The notes under the pieces were generated by a model that saw nothing but the letters and a program-made list of their open reading frames with translations, was not told the origin of the DNA and searched no databases. This document shows, piece after piece, positions 10,421-19,364 of a stretch of DNA of 64,000 bases. Numbering within the stretch: the stretch's first letter is position 1; every line of letters starts with the position of its first letter. Source of the stretch: Gammaproteobacteria bacterium (GTDB lineage: Bacteria; Pseudomonadota; Gammaproteobacteria; Xanthomonadales; SZUA-36); contig JAJFLA010000049.1 in NCBI GenBank assembly GCA_021772935.1, positions 212,234-276,233 on the forward strand. Reading direction: 5' to 3'. The position numbers were made by a program, and so were the translations under genes.

Positions 10421-11194
10421 ATGTTTCGATTTCTCCGCATAGCCATACTGTTAACGATACTGGTCGTGGTGGCTGGAAATCAGTGGTTAACCGCGAGTCG
10501 GTTCAGCAGTTGGGAAAGGCCCCTGTGGTTAACCATTTACCCGGTACTGGTTGATCGTGATGCAGACGTGCGGCGTTATGCAGAAAGCCTCAAGCCAGAT
10601 TCATTTCGGGAAATAGGACTGTTTCTCAAACAACAGGCATCGCGTTATGGCCGTGAGCTTGAGACAGCGGTGGTTATCCAGGTCGCCCGCCCGATTACCG
10701 CACTACCACCAGCGCTACCGACTGAAAGTTCAGGTCTTAGGGTTGCTCTGTGGAGTTTGAAAATGCGTTGGTGGTCGTGGAGACATGCTGGACAGGACGG
10801 TCTGGCAGCAGATGATATCAGGATGTTTGTGCTATATCAGAAAGGAACATCCGGGCAACTGCTGGAGCGTTCGGTTGGTATCAAAAATGGCAGTTATGGC
10901 GTGGTTAATGCCGTGGCGTCCCGACAAATGACAGCCCGTAACCGGATTGTCATTGCTCATGAATTGATGCATATCCTGGGTGCCAGTGACAAGTATGAGT
11001 TACAAACTGGCCAGCCCATCGCACCGGCTGGTCTGGCAAACCCCGCTCAATCTCCCTTGTATCCACAAAAAGCTGCCGAGATCATGGGTGCCCGCATCGC
11101 AATGTCTGCCAATCACTGGCGCCGCCCCGCGAGCCTTAAACAGTGCGTGGTTGGCACCACCACAGCGGCTGAGGTTGCCTGGTCAGGCGAGTAG
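10421..11194 (+). CDS. Membrane-anchored metzincin-like protein, putative zinc protease
   Basis: I do not recognise a named family. The 257-residue protein has an N-terminal hydrophobic segment (about 5-20, IAILLTILVVVAG) that should act as a membrane anchor or signal. The sequence IAHELMHILGASDKY at 178-192 fits HExxHxxGxxD, the metzincin zinc-binding pattern with Asp as third ligand (H180, H184, D190; E181 catalytic). An EIMGA stretch at 220-224 could be the Met-turn. A zinc peptidase acting outside the inner membrane is therefore likely, with substrate unknown. It follows tldE by 24 bases and may be cotranscribed with it. It converges with the minus-strand gene ending at 11208. Confidence 0.7.
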   Translation: MFRFLRIAILLTILVVVAGNQWLTASRFSSWERPLWLTIYPVLVDRDADVRRYAESLKPDSFREIGLFLKQQASRYGRELETAVVIQVARPITALPPALPTESSGLRVALWSLKMRWWSWRHAGQDGLAADDIRMFVLYQKGTSGQLLERSVGIKNGSYGVVNAVASRQMTARNRIVIAHELMHILGASDKYELQTGQPIAPAGLANPAQSPLYPQKAAEIMGARIAMSANHWRRPASLKQCVVGTTTAAEVAWSGE

Positions 11195-11207
11195 ATCACT
11201 TGATTTG

Positions 11208-11996
11208 TTAATGGATTTTAAATAATACCTTGATGGCTATGGAAAAGCCGACCAGGAAGAGGAAAAAGGCAAACATCCAACCACGCATCCAGCCAGGACC
11301 CCAGTTGATGATGACCTGCTCTGGCGTGTCTATTTCAAATAGTTCGATACTCGCGGTTGGGTCCAGATACCCGGCGGGATTACCGATGAGATAGTTCCAC
11401 CAGAGTTTCTTATGAATCACACCGGCCGGTTTGTTAGTGGGCAAGGAGAGCTGCTCCTGCCCGGCTGACAACAGCGTGGCTTTTTGGCCTGTCTGTGGCC
11501 AGAAAAAAGTCCAGGCTAACTTGCGCGCGTCCCACTGGGCATTAACCCCCTGCCACTCAAATGTTGCAGGTGACTGCTGGTACCCAACCGGTGTTATGTA
11601 AGTCCGTGTTCCGGGTTCGGGTGCTATGCTTCCAAATTGATTGGAGCTGAACGCCAATAAGAAAAGTACGGGAATGGATGCAACAACGGCTGGCCAGAAA
11701 CTAAGCCACAATTGTTTGCCGGTGAGTTTCAAATTCAAAGCCATGAGACCCTTCAGAGAGCCGAATTCATTATCTGGATCAGCCAGTTTCTTTTGCACGG
11801 CTTTGATCTCAGGCTTAATGGCTTCCAGTTCATCCTGTTTGGATGCTACTTTGTACAACCACATGGACAGGCCGCTGGCAGCCAGGGCCCAGATGGCAAT
11901 TCTCCACAGCGGGGCCAGTCCCAGGGTTTCGTTCATTAGGCCGTCAAGTGGTGATAACACCGGCGCAAGGAGATTAAACAATGCAAAGTCAGTCAT
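11208..11996 (-). CDS. Oxa1-superfamily-like (EMC3/DUF106-type) membrane protein
   Basis: The 262-residue product has a hydrophobic helix at about 25-48, a charged segment at about 52-80 (EAIKPEIKAVQKKL) that may form a cytosolic coiled coil, a second helix at about 99-120, a polar domain at about 121-230, and a third helix near 238-258. The helix, charged hairpin, helix plan is that of EMC3/DUF106-type members of the YidC/Oxa1/Get1 insertase superfamily, but the sequence match is only by pattern. Its start overlaps the end of the phosphodiesterase-like gene by eight bases, so the two are tightly coupled. A role in insertion or stabilisation of that partner is inference. Confidence 0.55.
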   Translation of the reverse strand: MTDFALFNLLAPVLSPLDGLMNETLGLAPLWRIAIWALAASGLSMWLYKVASKQDELEAIKPEIKAVQKKLADPDNEFGSLKGLMALNLKLTGKQLWLSFWPAVVASIPVLFLLAFSSNQFGSIAPEPGTRTYITPVGYQQSPATFEWQGVNAQWDARKLAWTFFWPQTGQKATLLSAGQEQLSLPTNKPAGVIHKKLWWNYLIGNPAGYLDPTASIELFEIDTPEQVIINWGPGWMRGWMFAFFLFLVGFSIAIKVLFKIH

Positions 11997-14124
11997 TTTG
12001 ACTGGTCTCCATTAATTCCAGTACCAGATTCGGGAGGTCTTGAATATTGGCCACGCTATGGGGCAGGGGAAATGAAGTGAACAACACACCTGGCACCAGT
12101 TCCGGGTCAATGCAATGGTCACCACTCCATTTTTGAGTATTCAATTCAATCAGTTTTTTGGGTGTGCCACCAAGTGTTGTTTGCCAGGAAGCACGGTAAT
12201 TTTTTTCGTAGCCGACCACCAGGTCAGGAGCTTCGGCATTGGCCAGGCCGGGGTAGATGTCATTTCGGTCAAACACCTGTCGAACCAGCGATTCACCTGT
12301 TTCCGGGTCTTGCGCCTGACGTAAATGTTCGGCAATTTCAGACTTGATCTGTTCGTTATCTGCCAGCCTGACACTACCCTGGGGTTCACGACCTAGCTGA
12401 TTGATAAATATGCCATTGAGGCCCAGGGCATAGGCACGGGTTTTACTCCAGTCAACACCGACAAACAACGAATCGGTACCGTTTTGGCCTGGTTTGAAAA
12501 CCAGATAACCCTGTTCGGCAAGCCATCGATTGAGATGAACTACTTTTCGAAAAGGGGCGAAACCGTGATCACTCAGCACTAGCAGTTGATCATTTTCATC
12601 CATGCGTTTGATGGTTTCCCCCAGTACCCGGTCTGCTTCCTGATAAATCCACTGTATGGCACCACGCGCTTTTTCGCTGGTTTGTGGATAGAGCACATTT
12701 TCTTCATCTAGACCTCGGTAAAACATATGGCTAACCCGGTCAGTCTGTACAAAAACAGTGACTGCAAGTTCTGTATTGTGAGCCTCAAGTGTGTCATACC
12801 ACATGGCTTCACGTTCAGCCAGGATAGTGCTGATCATGTCGAGATAAGCTTCGTCACTAATATGCTCTTCATTGAGTGACCAGGTTTCCTCAGGCATTCC
12901 GATCGTATGGTACAAACCAATCCGGTCTGCCAGTTCTGCGGCAAACTCTGGTGGTGAGGAAATAGGCACCGCCGGGTCGTGTGGATCAATTTGGATTGGC
13001 GAGACATAAAGCCTGAGTTTTGGATAAGACTGTACCAGGTGGAAGCGCACCATACCTGAGACGTTTAGTGGCCCGCCAATATCAAAATTGACCAGCACCC
13101 AGTCGCTCCATTGCCCCTCATGCAAGGTAAAATTAGTATCGTTGATGGCGACACGCACACCCTGGGATTCGGGCTCGATACTAAAGGCTTGTTGCAGATG
13201 TTTGGCGTTACCTGGCGTGGCAAAGGGATCGTCTGGCCCTTCCAGTACCGTTTCAATCAAGCCCTGTCGATTAGGTCGCACCCTTTTCGTGCGACTGCTG
13301 GTTCCACTTGCTATGCGCTCGGTAGTAAACAGGGAATAAGTACCCTGGGAGCCCAGCAGGTCGGGCACCCCCATACCCGATAGCATGTGATGTATGGGGT
13401 CTGGTGGGAAGGTCACCGGCACCCGCAATACTGCTGCGTTAGCGCCGTTCTGTTCTGCAGTCATCCAGAACGGAACGCCGATACGACGATTGCGGGTCTG
13501 GCCTCCATCCGTGGGTATCTGGAGCCCAAAGAGATTGAGATAGTATTCTGGGGCATCAGTTTCAGAAATGGAAAAATCAGGAGCATAGGAATCGGTTGCC
13601 CGCCGGAGAAAGTCGAATATGCCATGTTCACCGGGCCCTGTCCCACTGGCAAAACTGGCCCAGGCCACGGGGGATTGGGGTGGGTTGGAAGTACCGAGGG
13701 CCTGGAAACTACCTTCTTTGGCCAGTCTGGCAAAGTTGGGCATCAATCCTGCTTCCATCCAGTGTTGGGCCAACTGAGGATCCATGCCATCAAAACCCAG
13801 TACAATAACCCGCTGGTCAACCTGATTTGGCGCAGGCGCAGGTGCCGGGTCATAGAAAAACCAGATAAGCAGCCCAACAAAAGCCACTAGCAAACCGCCT
13901 TTTACCCGCCCGGTTTTACGAAACAGTAACTTGAATGGAAGAAAAATAATTGCCAATACAGTCAGGGCAACACCCACCAGGGCAACCCAAAGTCCTTGCA
14001 AAAAGCTGATACCGGCGCCTGGGCCAATGTAGGCATGGGCAGCAAAGGAGACCAATAGCAGCAACATTGCCAGGGCGAGACGATAAAAGTTTGAGCGGAA
14101 TGAGTACGACATGGGTTTTTTCAT
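11989..14124 (-). CDS. Membrane-anchored alkaline phosphatase superfamily phosphodiesterase/phosphatase
   Basis: The enzyme belongs to the type I phosphodiesterase/nucleotide pyrophosphatase branch, which uses two metals and a Ser/Thr nucleophile. From the start at 14124 (711 residues) there is a signal-like segment (about 15-31, ending AAHA), an AYIGPGAG motif and two more hydrophobic helices (about 41-66 and 77-91). The catalytic domain follows: VIVLGFDGMD (D112, D115), PPQSPVAWASF with a likely Ser nucleophile at 151, and LSDHGF late in the chain for the second metal site. An upstream start at 14151 is possible; neither has a strong ribosome-binding site. It overlaps the EMC3-like gene. 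Substrate unknown. Confidence 0.8.
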   Translation of the reverse strand: MKKPMSYSFRSNFYRLALAMLLLLVSFAAHAYIGPGAGISFLQGLWVALVGVALTVLAIIFLPFKLLFRKTGRVKGGLLVAFVGLLIWFFYDPAPAPAPNQVDQRVIVLGFDGMDPQLAQHWMEAGLMPNFARLAKEGSFQALGTSNPPQSPVAWASFASGTGPGEHGIFDFLRRATDSYAPDFSISETDAPEYYLNLFGLQIPTDGGQTRNRRIGVPFWMTAEQNGANAAVLRVPVTFPPDPIHHMLSGMGVPDLLGSQGTYSLFTTERIASGTSSRTKRVRPNRQGLIETVLEGPDDPFATPGNAKHLQQAFSIEPESQGVRVAINDTNFTLHEGQWSDWVLVNFDIGGPLNVSGMVRFHLVQSYPKLRLYVSPIQIDPHDPAVPISSPPEFAAELADRIGLYHTIGMPEETWSLNEEHISDEAYLDMISTILAEREAMWYDTLEAHNTELAVTVFVQTDRVSHMFYRGLDEENVLYPQTSEKARGAIQWIYQEADRVLGETIKRMDENDQLLVLSDHGFAPFRKVVHLNRWLAEQGYLVFKPGQNGTDSLFVGVDWSKTRAYALGLNGIFINQLGREPQGSVRLADNEQIKSEIAEHLRQAQDPETGESLVRQVFDRNDIYPGLANAEAPDLVVGYEKNYRASWQTTLGGTPKKLIELNTQKWSGDHCIDPELVPGVLFTSFPLPHSVANIQDLPNLVLELMETSQND

Positions 14125-14299
14125 TATTAATGAGCCGCAGGATTCTATCACGGTAGGGGTAATGACAATAGCGGTTCAATGTCCAGAGCCATTACAATTT
14201 CAATCACAAAATCAAGGCGCAGCACCACTCTTCAGTGTGCGAGCTTGCGAATATGGTTTACTTGAAAAGGCAGGGTTCGTCTTATCCGTTAGCAATGGC

Positions 14300-14314
14300 C
14301 CGGTACGATACCGG
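14300..14314. other. Perfect 15-nt inverted repeat after the sulfatase-like gene
   Basis: CCGGTA-CGA-TACCGG forms a six-base-pair hairpin 18 bases past the stop of the minus-strand sulfatase-like gene. No T-run follows on either strand, so it is a weak candidate for transcript end protection or an operator rather than an intrinsic terminator. Nothing else could be read in the rest of the 14125-14332 gap. Confidence 0.3.
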
Positions 14315-14332
14315 ATAGCCATGCAGTCCTGC

Positions 14333-15688
14333 TTATTGCAAATACCCCAAAGACTTCAGTTTTTCTATGGTTTCTTCATCCAAACCCGCTTCCGGCAGGC
14401 TGCCGTTAGCCGCGGCACTCATCTGGTTGCAGGGATCTCCCCCCATAATCAGGGCCAGATGGTCCGAGAGTGCCGTGGCGACTGCTGGATGATCAAGGAT
14501 TATGTCTGTCGTTTCCAAAGGGTCTTTTTCGACGTTGTATAACATTTCCGAAAACCCCGGCATGCAAATCGTGATCATCTTGTGTTGTCCCTGATAGACC
14601 GCAATTTGCCGGTCGTGGGCGCCGGTCATGGACTGGGAAACACGAATTCTGTCCGGGGAAATTGGTTTGTTCAGATTGCGGCCGTCAAGTACCGGTTCAA
14701 AACCAATATTTGCCAGTGCTGCAAAGGTAGGCAGCAGGTCCACATTGCTGGCTGGAATTTCACTTCTGATACCTCGTGTGTTTTTAGGGTGGTGCAGGAT
14801 GCCGGGTATGCGAATTACCTCGCGATGAACCGACGTATGTTGAACCATACCGTGGTCCATGAATTCCTCACCATGATCAGCGGTCAGGAAAACGATGGAT
14901 TTTTCCATTAAGCCATTTTCTTCCAAAGTGTCCTTCAGTTGTTTGAATAAGGTGTCCGCAAAAAATACCTGGCCATCATAGAGGTTTCTGGCACGCTCAA
15001 CTTCCGCCTGATTTTCAAGCGTAAACTTACCGGTCGTTGTTTCAGGAAATTTGCCTGCATAATCCTGCTTGTAAAAATGCTCACTTCCCTCGCGTTTCAC
15101 GTAAGGTGAATGGGGTACCAGAAAATGGACCCACAACAGCATTTTTTTATCACGGTTTTCTTTAATCCAGGTCTGGGTATCGGCAAGCACCTCACTGTCC
15201 TTAGCTACCTTGTAAACCACAAATTTATCCCAGCCCTGGTCAAAGTGACGCTTTGGATCAAGCTGCAGATTATTGATAAAGCCAACGGTGGTGTATCCGG
15301 CATCAGCAAATACCTTGGAAATGGTTTGCGTGTCTTCCACTTTCCAGTTGTGAAACACACGAAATGGAATCTGGCCAGAGAACGCTGATGCAAATGACGT
15401 TGGTGTCGACTGGGCGGCAGATATAAAATCATCAAATATGATGGACTCCTGTGCGAAGGCATCGATATTTGGACTGGTTGGCCGATCGTAACCATAACTA
15501 CCGAGAGCATCGGCCCGCAGGGCATCAAAACTGATAATGATGACGTTGAGATTGTCTGTGACTGGCAATCCCAATTCCAACTTTGCTCGTTTTGTAGTTG
15601 ATGGGCTGTCTTCTGACTGCCCACCACACGCTGCTATCATGATGGATGTTATTATCAGGATGCAGGTCAATTTGAGTGGTTTAAACAT
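14333..15688 (-). CDS. Sulfatase-like lipoprotein of the alkaline phosphatase superfamily
   Basis: The 451-residue protein starts with a lipoprotein signal (hydrophobic stretch, then IAAC with the lipidated Cys at 21), so it should be anchored in an envelope membrane. The sulfatase fold is clear: VIIISFDALRAD (metal Asp 55), a hydrolase core, VHFLVPHSPY, and LTADHGEEFMDHG for the second metal half. The active-site motif reads S-T-P-T-S at 94-98 instead of C/S-x-P-x-R, so the formylglycine Cys and the conserved Arg are both missing. It may be a phosphoester hydrolase or transferase rather than a sulfatase. It heads the minus-strand group and is divergent from the sulfotransferase. Confidence 0.8.
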   Translation of the reverse strand: MFKPLKLTCILIITSIMIAACGGQSEDSPSTTKRAKLELGLPVTDNLNVIIISFDALRADALGSYGYDRPTSPNIDAFAQESIIFDDFISAAQSTPTSFASAFSGQIPFRVFHNWKVEDTQTISKVFADAGYTTVGFINNLQLDPKRHFDQGWDKFVVYKVAKDSEVLADTQTWIKENRDKKMLLWVHFLVPHSPYVKREGSEHFYKQDYAGKFPETTTGKFTLENQAEVERARNLYDGQVFFADTLFKQLKDTLEENGLMEKSIVFLTADHGEEFMDHGMVQHTSVHREVIRIPGILHHPKNTRGIRSEIPASNVDLLPTFAALANIGFEPVLDGRNLNKPISPDRIRVSQSMTGAHDRQIAVYQGQHKMITICMPGFSEMLYNVEKDPLETTDIILDHPAVATALSDHLALIMGGDPCNQMSAAANGSLPEAGLDEETIEKLKSLGYLQ

Positions 15689-15798
15689 ATTTAACCTCCA
15701 GCCGGTATGAGACCGATCAAAAATTGAGCAACTATCTATGAGCGAAGAAACGCTGTCAAGGTTTCCGACCCGGTTGTAGACGGCGCGGTGGTCGGGTA

Positions 15799-15829
15799 TT
15801 GTCAGCGTGATAATAATACTACCTATAAC
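15799..15829 (+). promoter_or_regulatory. Candidate sigma-70 promoter for the sulfotransferase gene
   Basis: TTGTCA at 15799-15804 and TATAAC at 15824-15829 are separated by 19 bases, slightly long. Transcription would begin near 15836, about 17 bases before the ATG at 15854. This supports the internal ATG over the GTG at 15788, which lies upstream of the promoter. Confidence 0.35.
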
Positions 15830-15853
15830 GATGGCGAAATAGCAGAGAATTCC

Positions 15854-16954
15854 ATGACAGTAAACAAGGCATCACACGTACCCGGTGGATTACACCTGGT
15901 GAGTAAACTTGTTGCTGGCAGTACCGGTCTTTGGAAGACCCTGGGGAATATGGAAACTTCTTTGTTGGGCAAAACGCTACAGCAACAAGAGATTGAAAAG
16001 CCAGTTTTTGTCACCAGCGTCGCAAGATCGGGTACGACCATTCTAACTGAGATTATCAGTCAGCATCCGTCCATGGCCAGTCACCACTACAGTGATTTCC
16101 CCATGACCTGGATTCCATACTGGTGGAATAGTTTGCGAAGAAATTTACCTTTGCCTGAGGTTGAGCCTCAGGAAAGGGCGCACAAAGATCGCTTGATGAT
16201 TACCAGTAATAGTCCTGAGGCGGTTGAGGAAGTATTGTGGATGCACTTTTTTCCAGCCGCGCACGAACTTAGTGGCCATCATCTGATTGATGCAACGCAG
16301 AGTCACGCCAGGTTTGAGGCTTTTTACCAGGATCACATCCGTAAATTATTGATGGTAAGGGCTGGCAAACGGTATTTGGCCAAAGGGAATTACAACGTGA
16401 CTCGCCTCGAATACCTGTTGAAATTGTTTCCTGATGCTCGCTTTGTTATTCCCATTCGGGAACCGGTACAACACGTGGCTTCGTTGATAAAACAACACCG
16501 GCTATTTACCTCACAAAGTGCAGAAGACGCAAGGGTTTCAAAACAGTTAAAACTGTCGGGTCATTTCGAGTTTGGGCCTGGTCGCTGCCCGGTTATTGTT
16601 GACAGGAACCGGGTAGAGCATTACCAGCAGAGTCTTGATGATGTTGCCTGGTACGCGAGTCAGTGGGCTGATATCTATGGTTTTGTGCAGCGTCGTATAA
16701 ACCAGAACCCAGCGCTTTCCGAGGCATGTTATCTGCTACCTTATGAAGTATTGTGTACTGATACTAAAGCCAGTCTGAGCAAGCTATTTTCGCATCTGGA
16801 TCTGGATGATGACGTAGCTATGGATATCGTTCGGTCATACGAGACTAGGCTGACTCAGCCAAGCTACTATCAGTCAGGTTTTTCTGCGGCTGAAGAAGCG
16901 TTAATTCACCAAATTACCGACGATGTGTCAAAGGCGCTTGGTCGTCTTGGTTAA
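15854..16954 (+). CDS. PAPS-dependent sulfotransferase family protein
   Basis: The 366-residue protein shows the 5'-phosphosulfate-binding loop near residues 51-65 (VFVTSVARSGTTILT) and a 3'-phosphate region around RFVIPIREPVQHVASL (about 197-212), the two cofactor motifs of PAPS-using sulfotransferases. No signal peptide or membrane segment is seen, so it is probably cytoplasmic. The acceptor cannot be read from sequence. The ATG at 15854 is favoured over the upstream GTG at 15788 because the residues between are not family-like and a promoter candidate overlaps them. About 2.5 kb downstream lies a decayed copy of this gene's last 160 bases. Confidence 0.85.
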   Translation: MTVNKASHVPGGLHLVSKLVAGSTGLWKTLGNMETSLLGKTLQQQEIEKPVFVTSVARSGTTILTEIISQHPSMASHHYSDFPMTWIPYWWNSLRRNLPLPEVEPQERAHKDRLMITSNSPEAVEEVLWMHFFPAAHELSGHHLIDATQSHARFEAFYQDHIRKLLMVRAGKRYLAKGNYNVTRLEYLLKLFPDARFVIPIREPVQHVASLIKQHRLFTSQSAEDARVSKQLKLSGHFEFGPGRCPVIVDRNRVEHYQQSLDDVAWYASQWADIYGFVQRRINQNPALSEACYLLPYEVLCTDTKASLSKLFSHLDLDDDVAMDIVRSYETRLTQPSYYQSGFSAAEEALIHQITDDVSKALGRLG

Positions 16955-17067
16955 CGGGTTGTAATTCAGTATTGATTCTTCAGAGAGGACCAGCATTCGC
17001 AGTTTTTTGAGCAACCAAGAGTAGGCGCCCTGAGGCGAATGAATCGTATGGCACAGCTGTTGGGCGG

Positions 17068-17096
17068 TTGTAGTTTTCGTTTTTATACGTTATAAA
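17068..17096 (+). promoter_or_regulatory. Candidate sigma-70 promoter for the caspase-like gene
   Basis: TTGTAG at 17068-17073 is followed after exactly 17 bases by TATAAA at 17091-17096. The -10 region is also the right half of an AT-rich palindrome (TTTTTATA-CGT-TATAAAAA, 17080-17098). The start codon at 17151 lies about 48 bases beyond the expected transcription start. Confidence 0.4.
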
Positions 17097-17150
17097 AAAC
17101 CCGGAGCAGGTGTTTTCAGACTGGAACCATTCCTCGGTGTTACGTGTTTT

Positions 17151-19364
17151 ATGCAAGTAACTCAAGACAATCAACGTTGTGATGCTGACCCTGGCGATCA
17201 CTTTCCGGACAAGTTTTTTGATCCTGTTCTGCTTCTGTTGTGTATTGTTTTTTTGCTCGTGCCTGTGACTGGGTTTCCAGAAAATGAGCCGCCAACGGAC
17301 ATCCCTGCACCGGTGCAAGACGGAATTCGCCATTCCAAAATCATTGCTGTTGACGATGACATTAAAGATACCCCGGATGAAATACGTGATGACGAACTGC
17401 TGAATTTGATCTGTAACAAGATCAATGAGAATGGCGGAAAGGTGAAAGATGTAAAGTTGATGGTGAATTCCTGTTTTGGCGGTGGTTTGCTGGATGACAT
17501 GGAGCGTGTTTTTGGCGTTGGTGGGGCCTGTGAGGGTGTGCCCTGGGTTGGTGGTTCAGCCAGTGAGGCCAGCAAACCCGCCAGGGCCTGGAAGGATAAT
17601 ACGGTTATCAAATTTGATGGCGTCAAGAATGGGAATAGCAACGAAGGTTCCGTGGATGAAAAATTGGGATCAACCTGGACCGATGCGCTGGCGGGAAACA
17701 GCCACTTCAATAAGGATGGCCAAGCAGGTGTGATCCGAAATGGTAGCGCCTCAAATAATGTTCTGGAGGATTTGCAAGCAGCCGGGCAGAAAGACGCTAT
17801 GGGCCCCAACGGTTTCAAGAGGGAAGAGCCACAAGTCGCCACCGGCAACAATGGTTTTGATATTCAATGGAACATGGAAGGTGCAAAACACGAGGCGGTG
17901 CTTTTTTCAGGTGACTTCAAACGCGGTGAAGAACTGGCTTTAAATAACAGTATTGATAATATGGAAGCGGCGCTGCAAGCGACCTGGAAGAACACCCCGC
18001 ATAACATCCAGTCCATCAAAGAAGGCACACTGCAGAATTTTATAGACGCCCTGGAGACTGCTGCCAAACGACTTGATGAGAACACGCAGTTGCTGCTTTA
18101 TTTCACCGCTCACGGCGGTAAGCTTTCCGACTCCAAAAAACCAAGATGTATTGGTTTCTATGACACTGATATTCTTGAAACCGCAAACTGTGCCTTTGAT
18201 GTCGATGATGGTTGGTTTGATGGTCTTTTTGGTAATTATTTTTCGACGCCATCCGTATTGCCTGAAGCCACACTCGATCTTCACATCGAAGTATGTAATG
18301 GGTGTGAAGCCTGGTCTTACCTGCTTAATGGATTTCCACTGGAGTTCCCCACAATCAGCAGTCTACCGGGAGAGCCATTTACCGCACACCTGCCGGTTGA
18401 GTATTACCAGCTACGCCCCGGTTCACTGGACGCTAACGTAGTTGAAATCATTCCGCCGTTGCCCGCTACAAACCTGCTTGCTCACTCAAATGCACTTATT
18501 CCAGGCGGGTCACTGGTGCTTTCCGATATGGACATTGATAGCGGCCCGATTAGCCAGTTGATGGGCAGCCAGGTATTGTTGCCCGGGCAAAGTGCGGCTT
18601 TTTATGACATCGACCGCGATGGTGAGGGTGTTTTTGTAGAACTGCTTGATAACGGGCTGGCTGTTGTTTATATGTTTTCCCATAACCGTGACGGGACCGG
18701 CCAATCCTGGATGACAGGTCTGGGCCGACAGGAAGGCAACGGCATTTTGGTGCACGAATTGCAGATGCCAAGCGGAGCAAACTTTGGTACGGGGTTTGAC
18801 CCGGCTGATGTGGTGCGTACCGATTTCGGTTCATTATTTTTACGGCTACCGGCCTGTGGGGCCAGCGATGTACCCGGCAGCCTGTTCATCTATCCTGAAA
18901 CGGCCACCAATTATGAAGACCTGCAGAGTTTTAATTACACCCAACTCGATCTGCTGGTGGATTGTGACACAGGTGCCGGTTCAGTGAATGCCGGTTGGTC
19001 GGGTTCTTACTACGACCCCAGCCACGACGGTGAAGGCATGATTGTGCAGGTACTGACCAATGAGCTGGTTGTTGTGATGTGGTTCACCTACGATAGCAAC
19101 GGCAACCAGATGTGGATGCAGGGTATCGGTACGATTGTTGGCAATACATTGACCATCGACAACCTCAACACCACCTCGGGCACAATGTGGGGTTCCGGCT
19201 TTGACCCGAGCGCAACTCAGACCTCGCCATGGGGTACGTTGACCATGGTGTTCAACAGTTGCGGACAGGCCACGGTGAACTACGTGTCCAGTGCTGGCTT
19301 TGGCAGCGGCACATTTGACATGATTCGGCTGACCCAGCTAATGGGTATCACTTGTGCAGAATAA
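17151..19364 (+). CDS. Exported caspase-like (clan CD) protein with two C-terminal beta-domain repeats
   Basis: The 737-residue protein has a hydrophobic segment at 27-41 (LLLLCIVFLLVPVTG) consistent with export; 26 residues, several acidic, precede it, so the true start may lie further in. A caspase-type core is visible: AVLFSGDF (about 249-256), a helix with NSIDNMEAALQ, QLLLYFTAHGGK (His 321) and LHIEVCNGCEAW (Cys 382), in the normal His-then-Cys order. Upstream, VKLMVNSCFGGGLLDD (Cys 108) and GSTWTDAL (173-180) resemble the Cys half of another such domain. Residues about 481-569 and 615-704 are two related beta-rich repeats (FYD or YYD, DGEG, QSW or QMW, GTGFDP or GSGFDP). Substrate unknown. 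Confidence 0.65.
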   Translation: MQVTQDNQRCDADPGDHFPDKFFDPVLLLLCIVFLLVPVTGFPENEPPTDIPAPVQDGIRHSKIIAVDDDIKDTPDEIRDDELLNLICNKINENGGKVKDVKLMVNSCFGGGLLDDMERVFGVGGACEGVPWVGGSASEASKPARAWKDNTVIKFDGVKNGNSNEGSVDEKLGSTWTDALAGNSHFNKDGQAGVIRNGSASNNVLEDLQAAGQKDAMGPNGFKREEPQVATGNNGFDIQWNMEGAKHEAVLFSGDFKRGEELALNNSIDNMEAALQATWKNTPHNIQSIKEGTLQNFIDALETAAKRLDENTQLLLYFTAHGGKLSDSKKPRCIGFYDTDILETANCAFDVDDGWFDGLFGNYFSTPSVLPEATLDLHIEVCNGCEAWSYLLNGFPLEFPTISSLPGEPFTAHLPVEYYQLRPGSLDANVVEIIPPLPATNLLAHSNALIPGGSLVLSDMDIDSGPISQLMGSQVLLPGQSAAFYDIDRDGEGVFVELLDNGLAVVYMFSHNRDGTGQSWMTGLGRQEGNGILVHELQMPSGANFGTGFDPADVVRTDFGSLFLRLPACGASDVPGSLFIYPETATNYEDLQSFNYTQLDLLVDCDTGAGSVNAGWSGSYYDPSHDGEGMIVQVLTNELVVVMWFTYDSNGNQMWMQGIGTIVGNTLTIDNLNTTSGTMWGSGFDPSATQTSPWGTLTMVFNSCGQATVNYVSSAGFGSGTFDMIRLTQLMGITCAE

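Noticed and set aside
13387..13890. Plus-strand open frame of 167 codons inside the phosphodiesterase-like gene
   Set aside because: The opposite strand carries clear catalytic motifs over the same bases; the antisense product has no recognisable features.
17079..17100. AT-rich palindrome as a terminator or operator
   Set aside because: It is pure A/T in the stem with no G-C core, and its right half serves as the -10 of a well-spaced promoter candidate.
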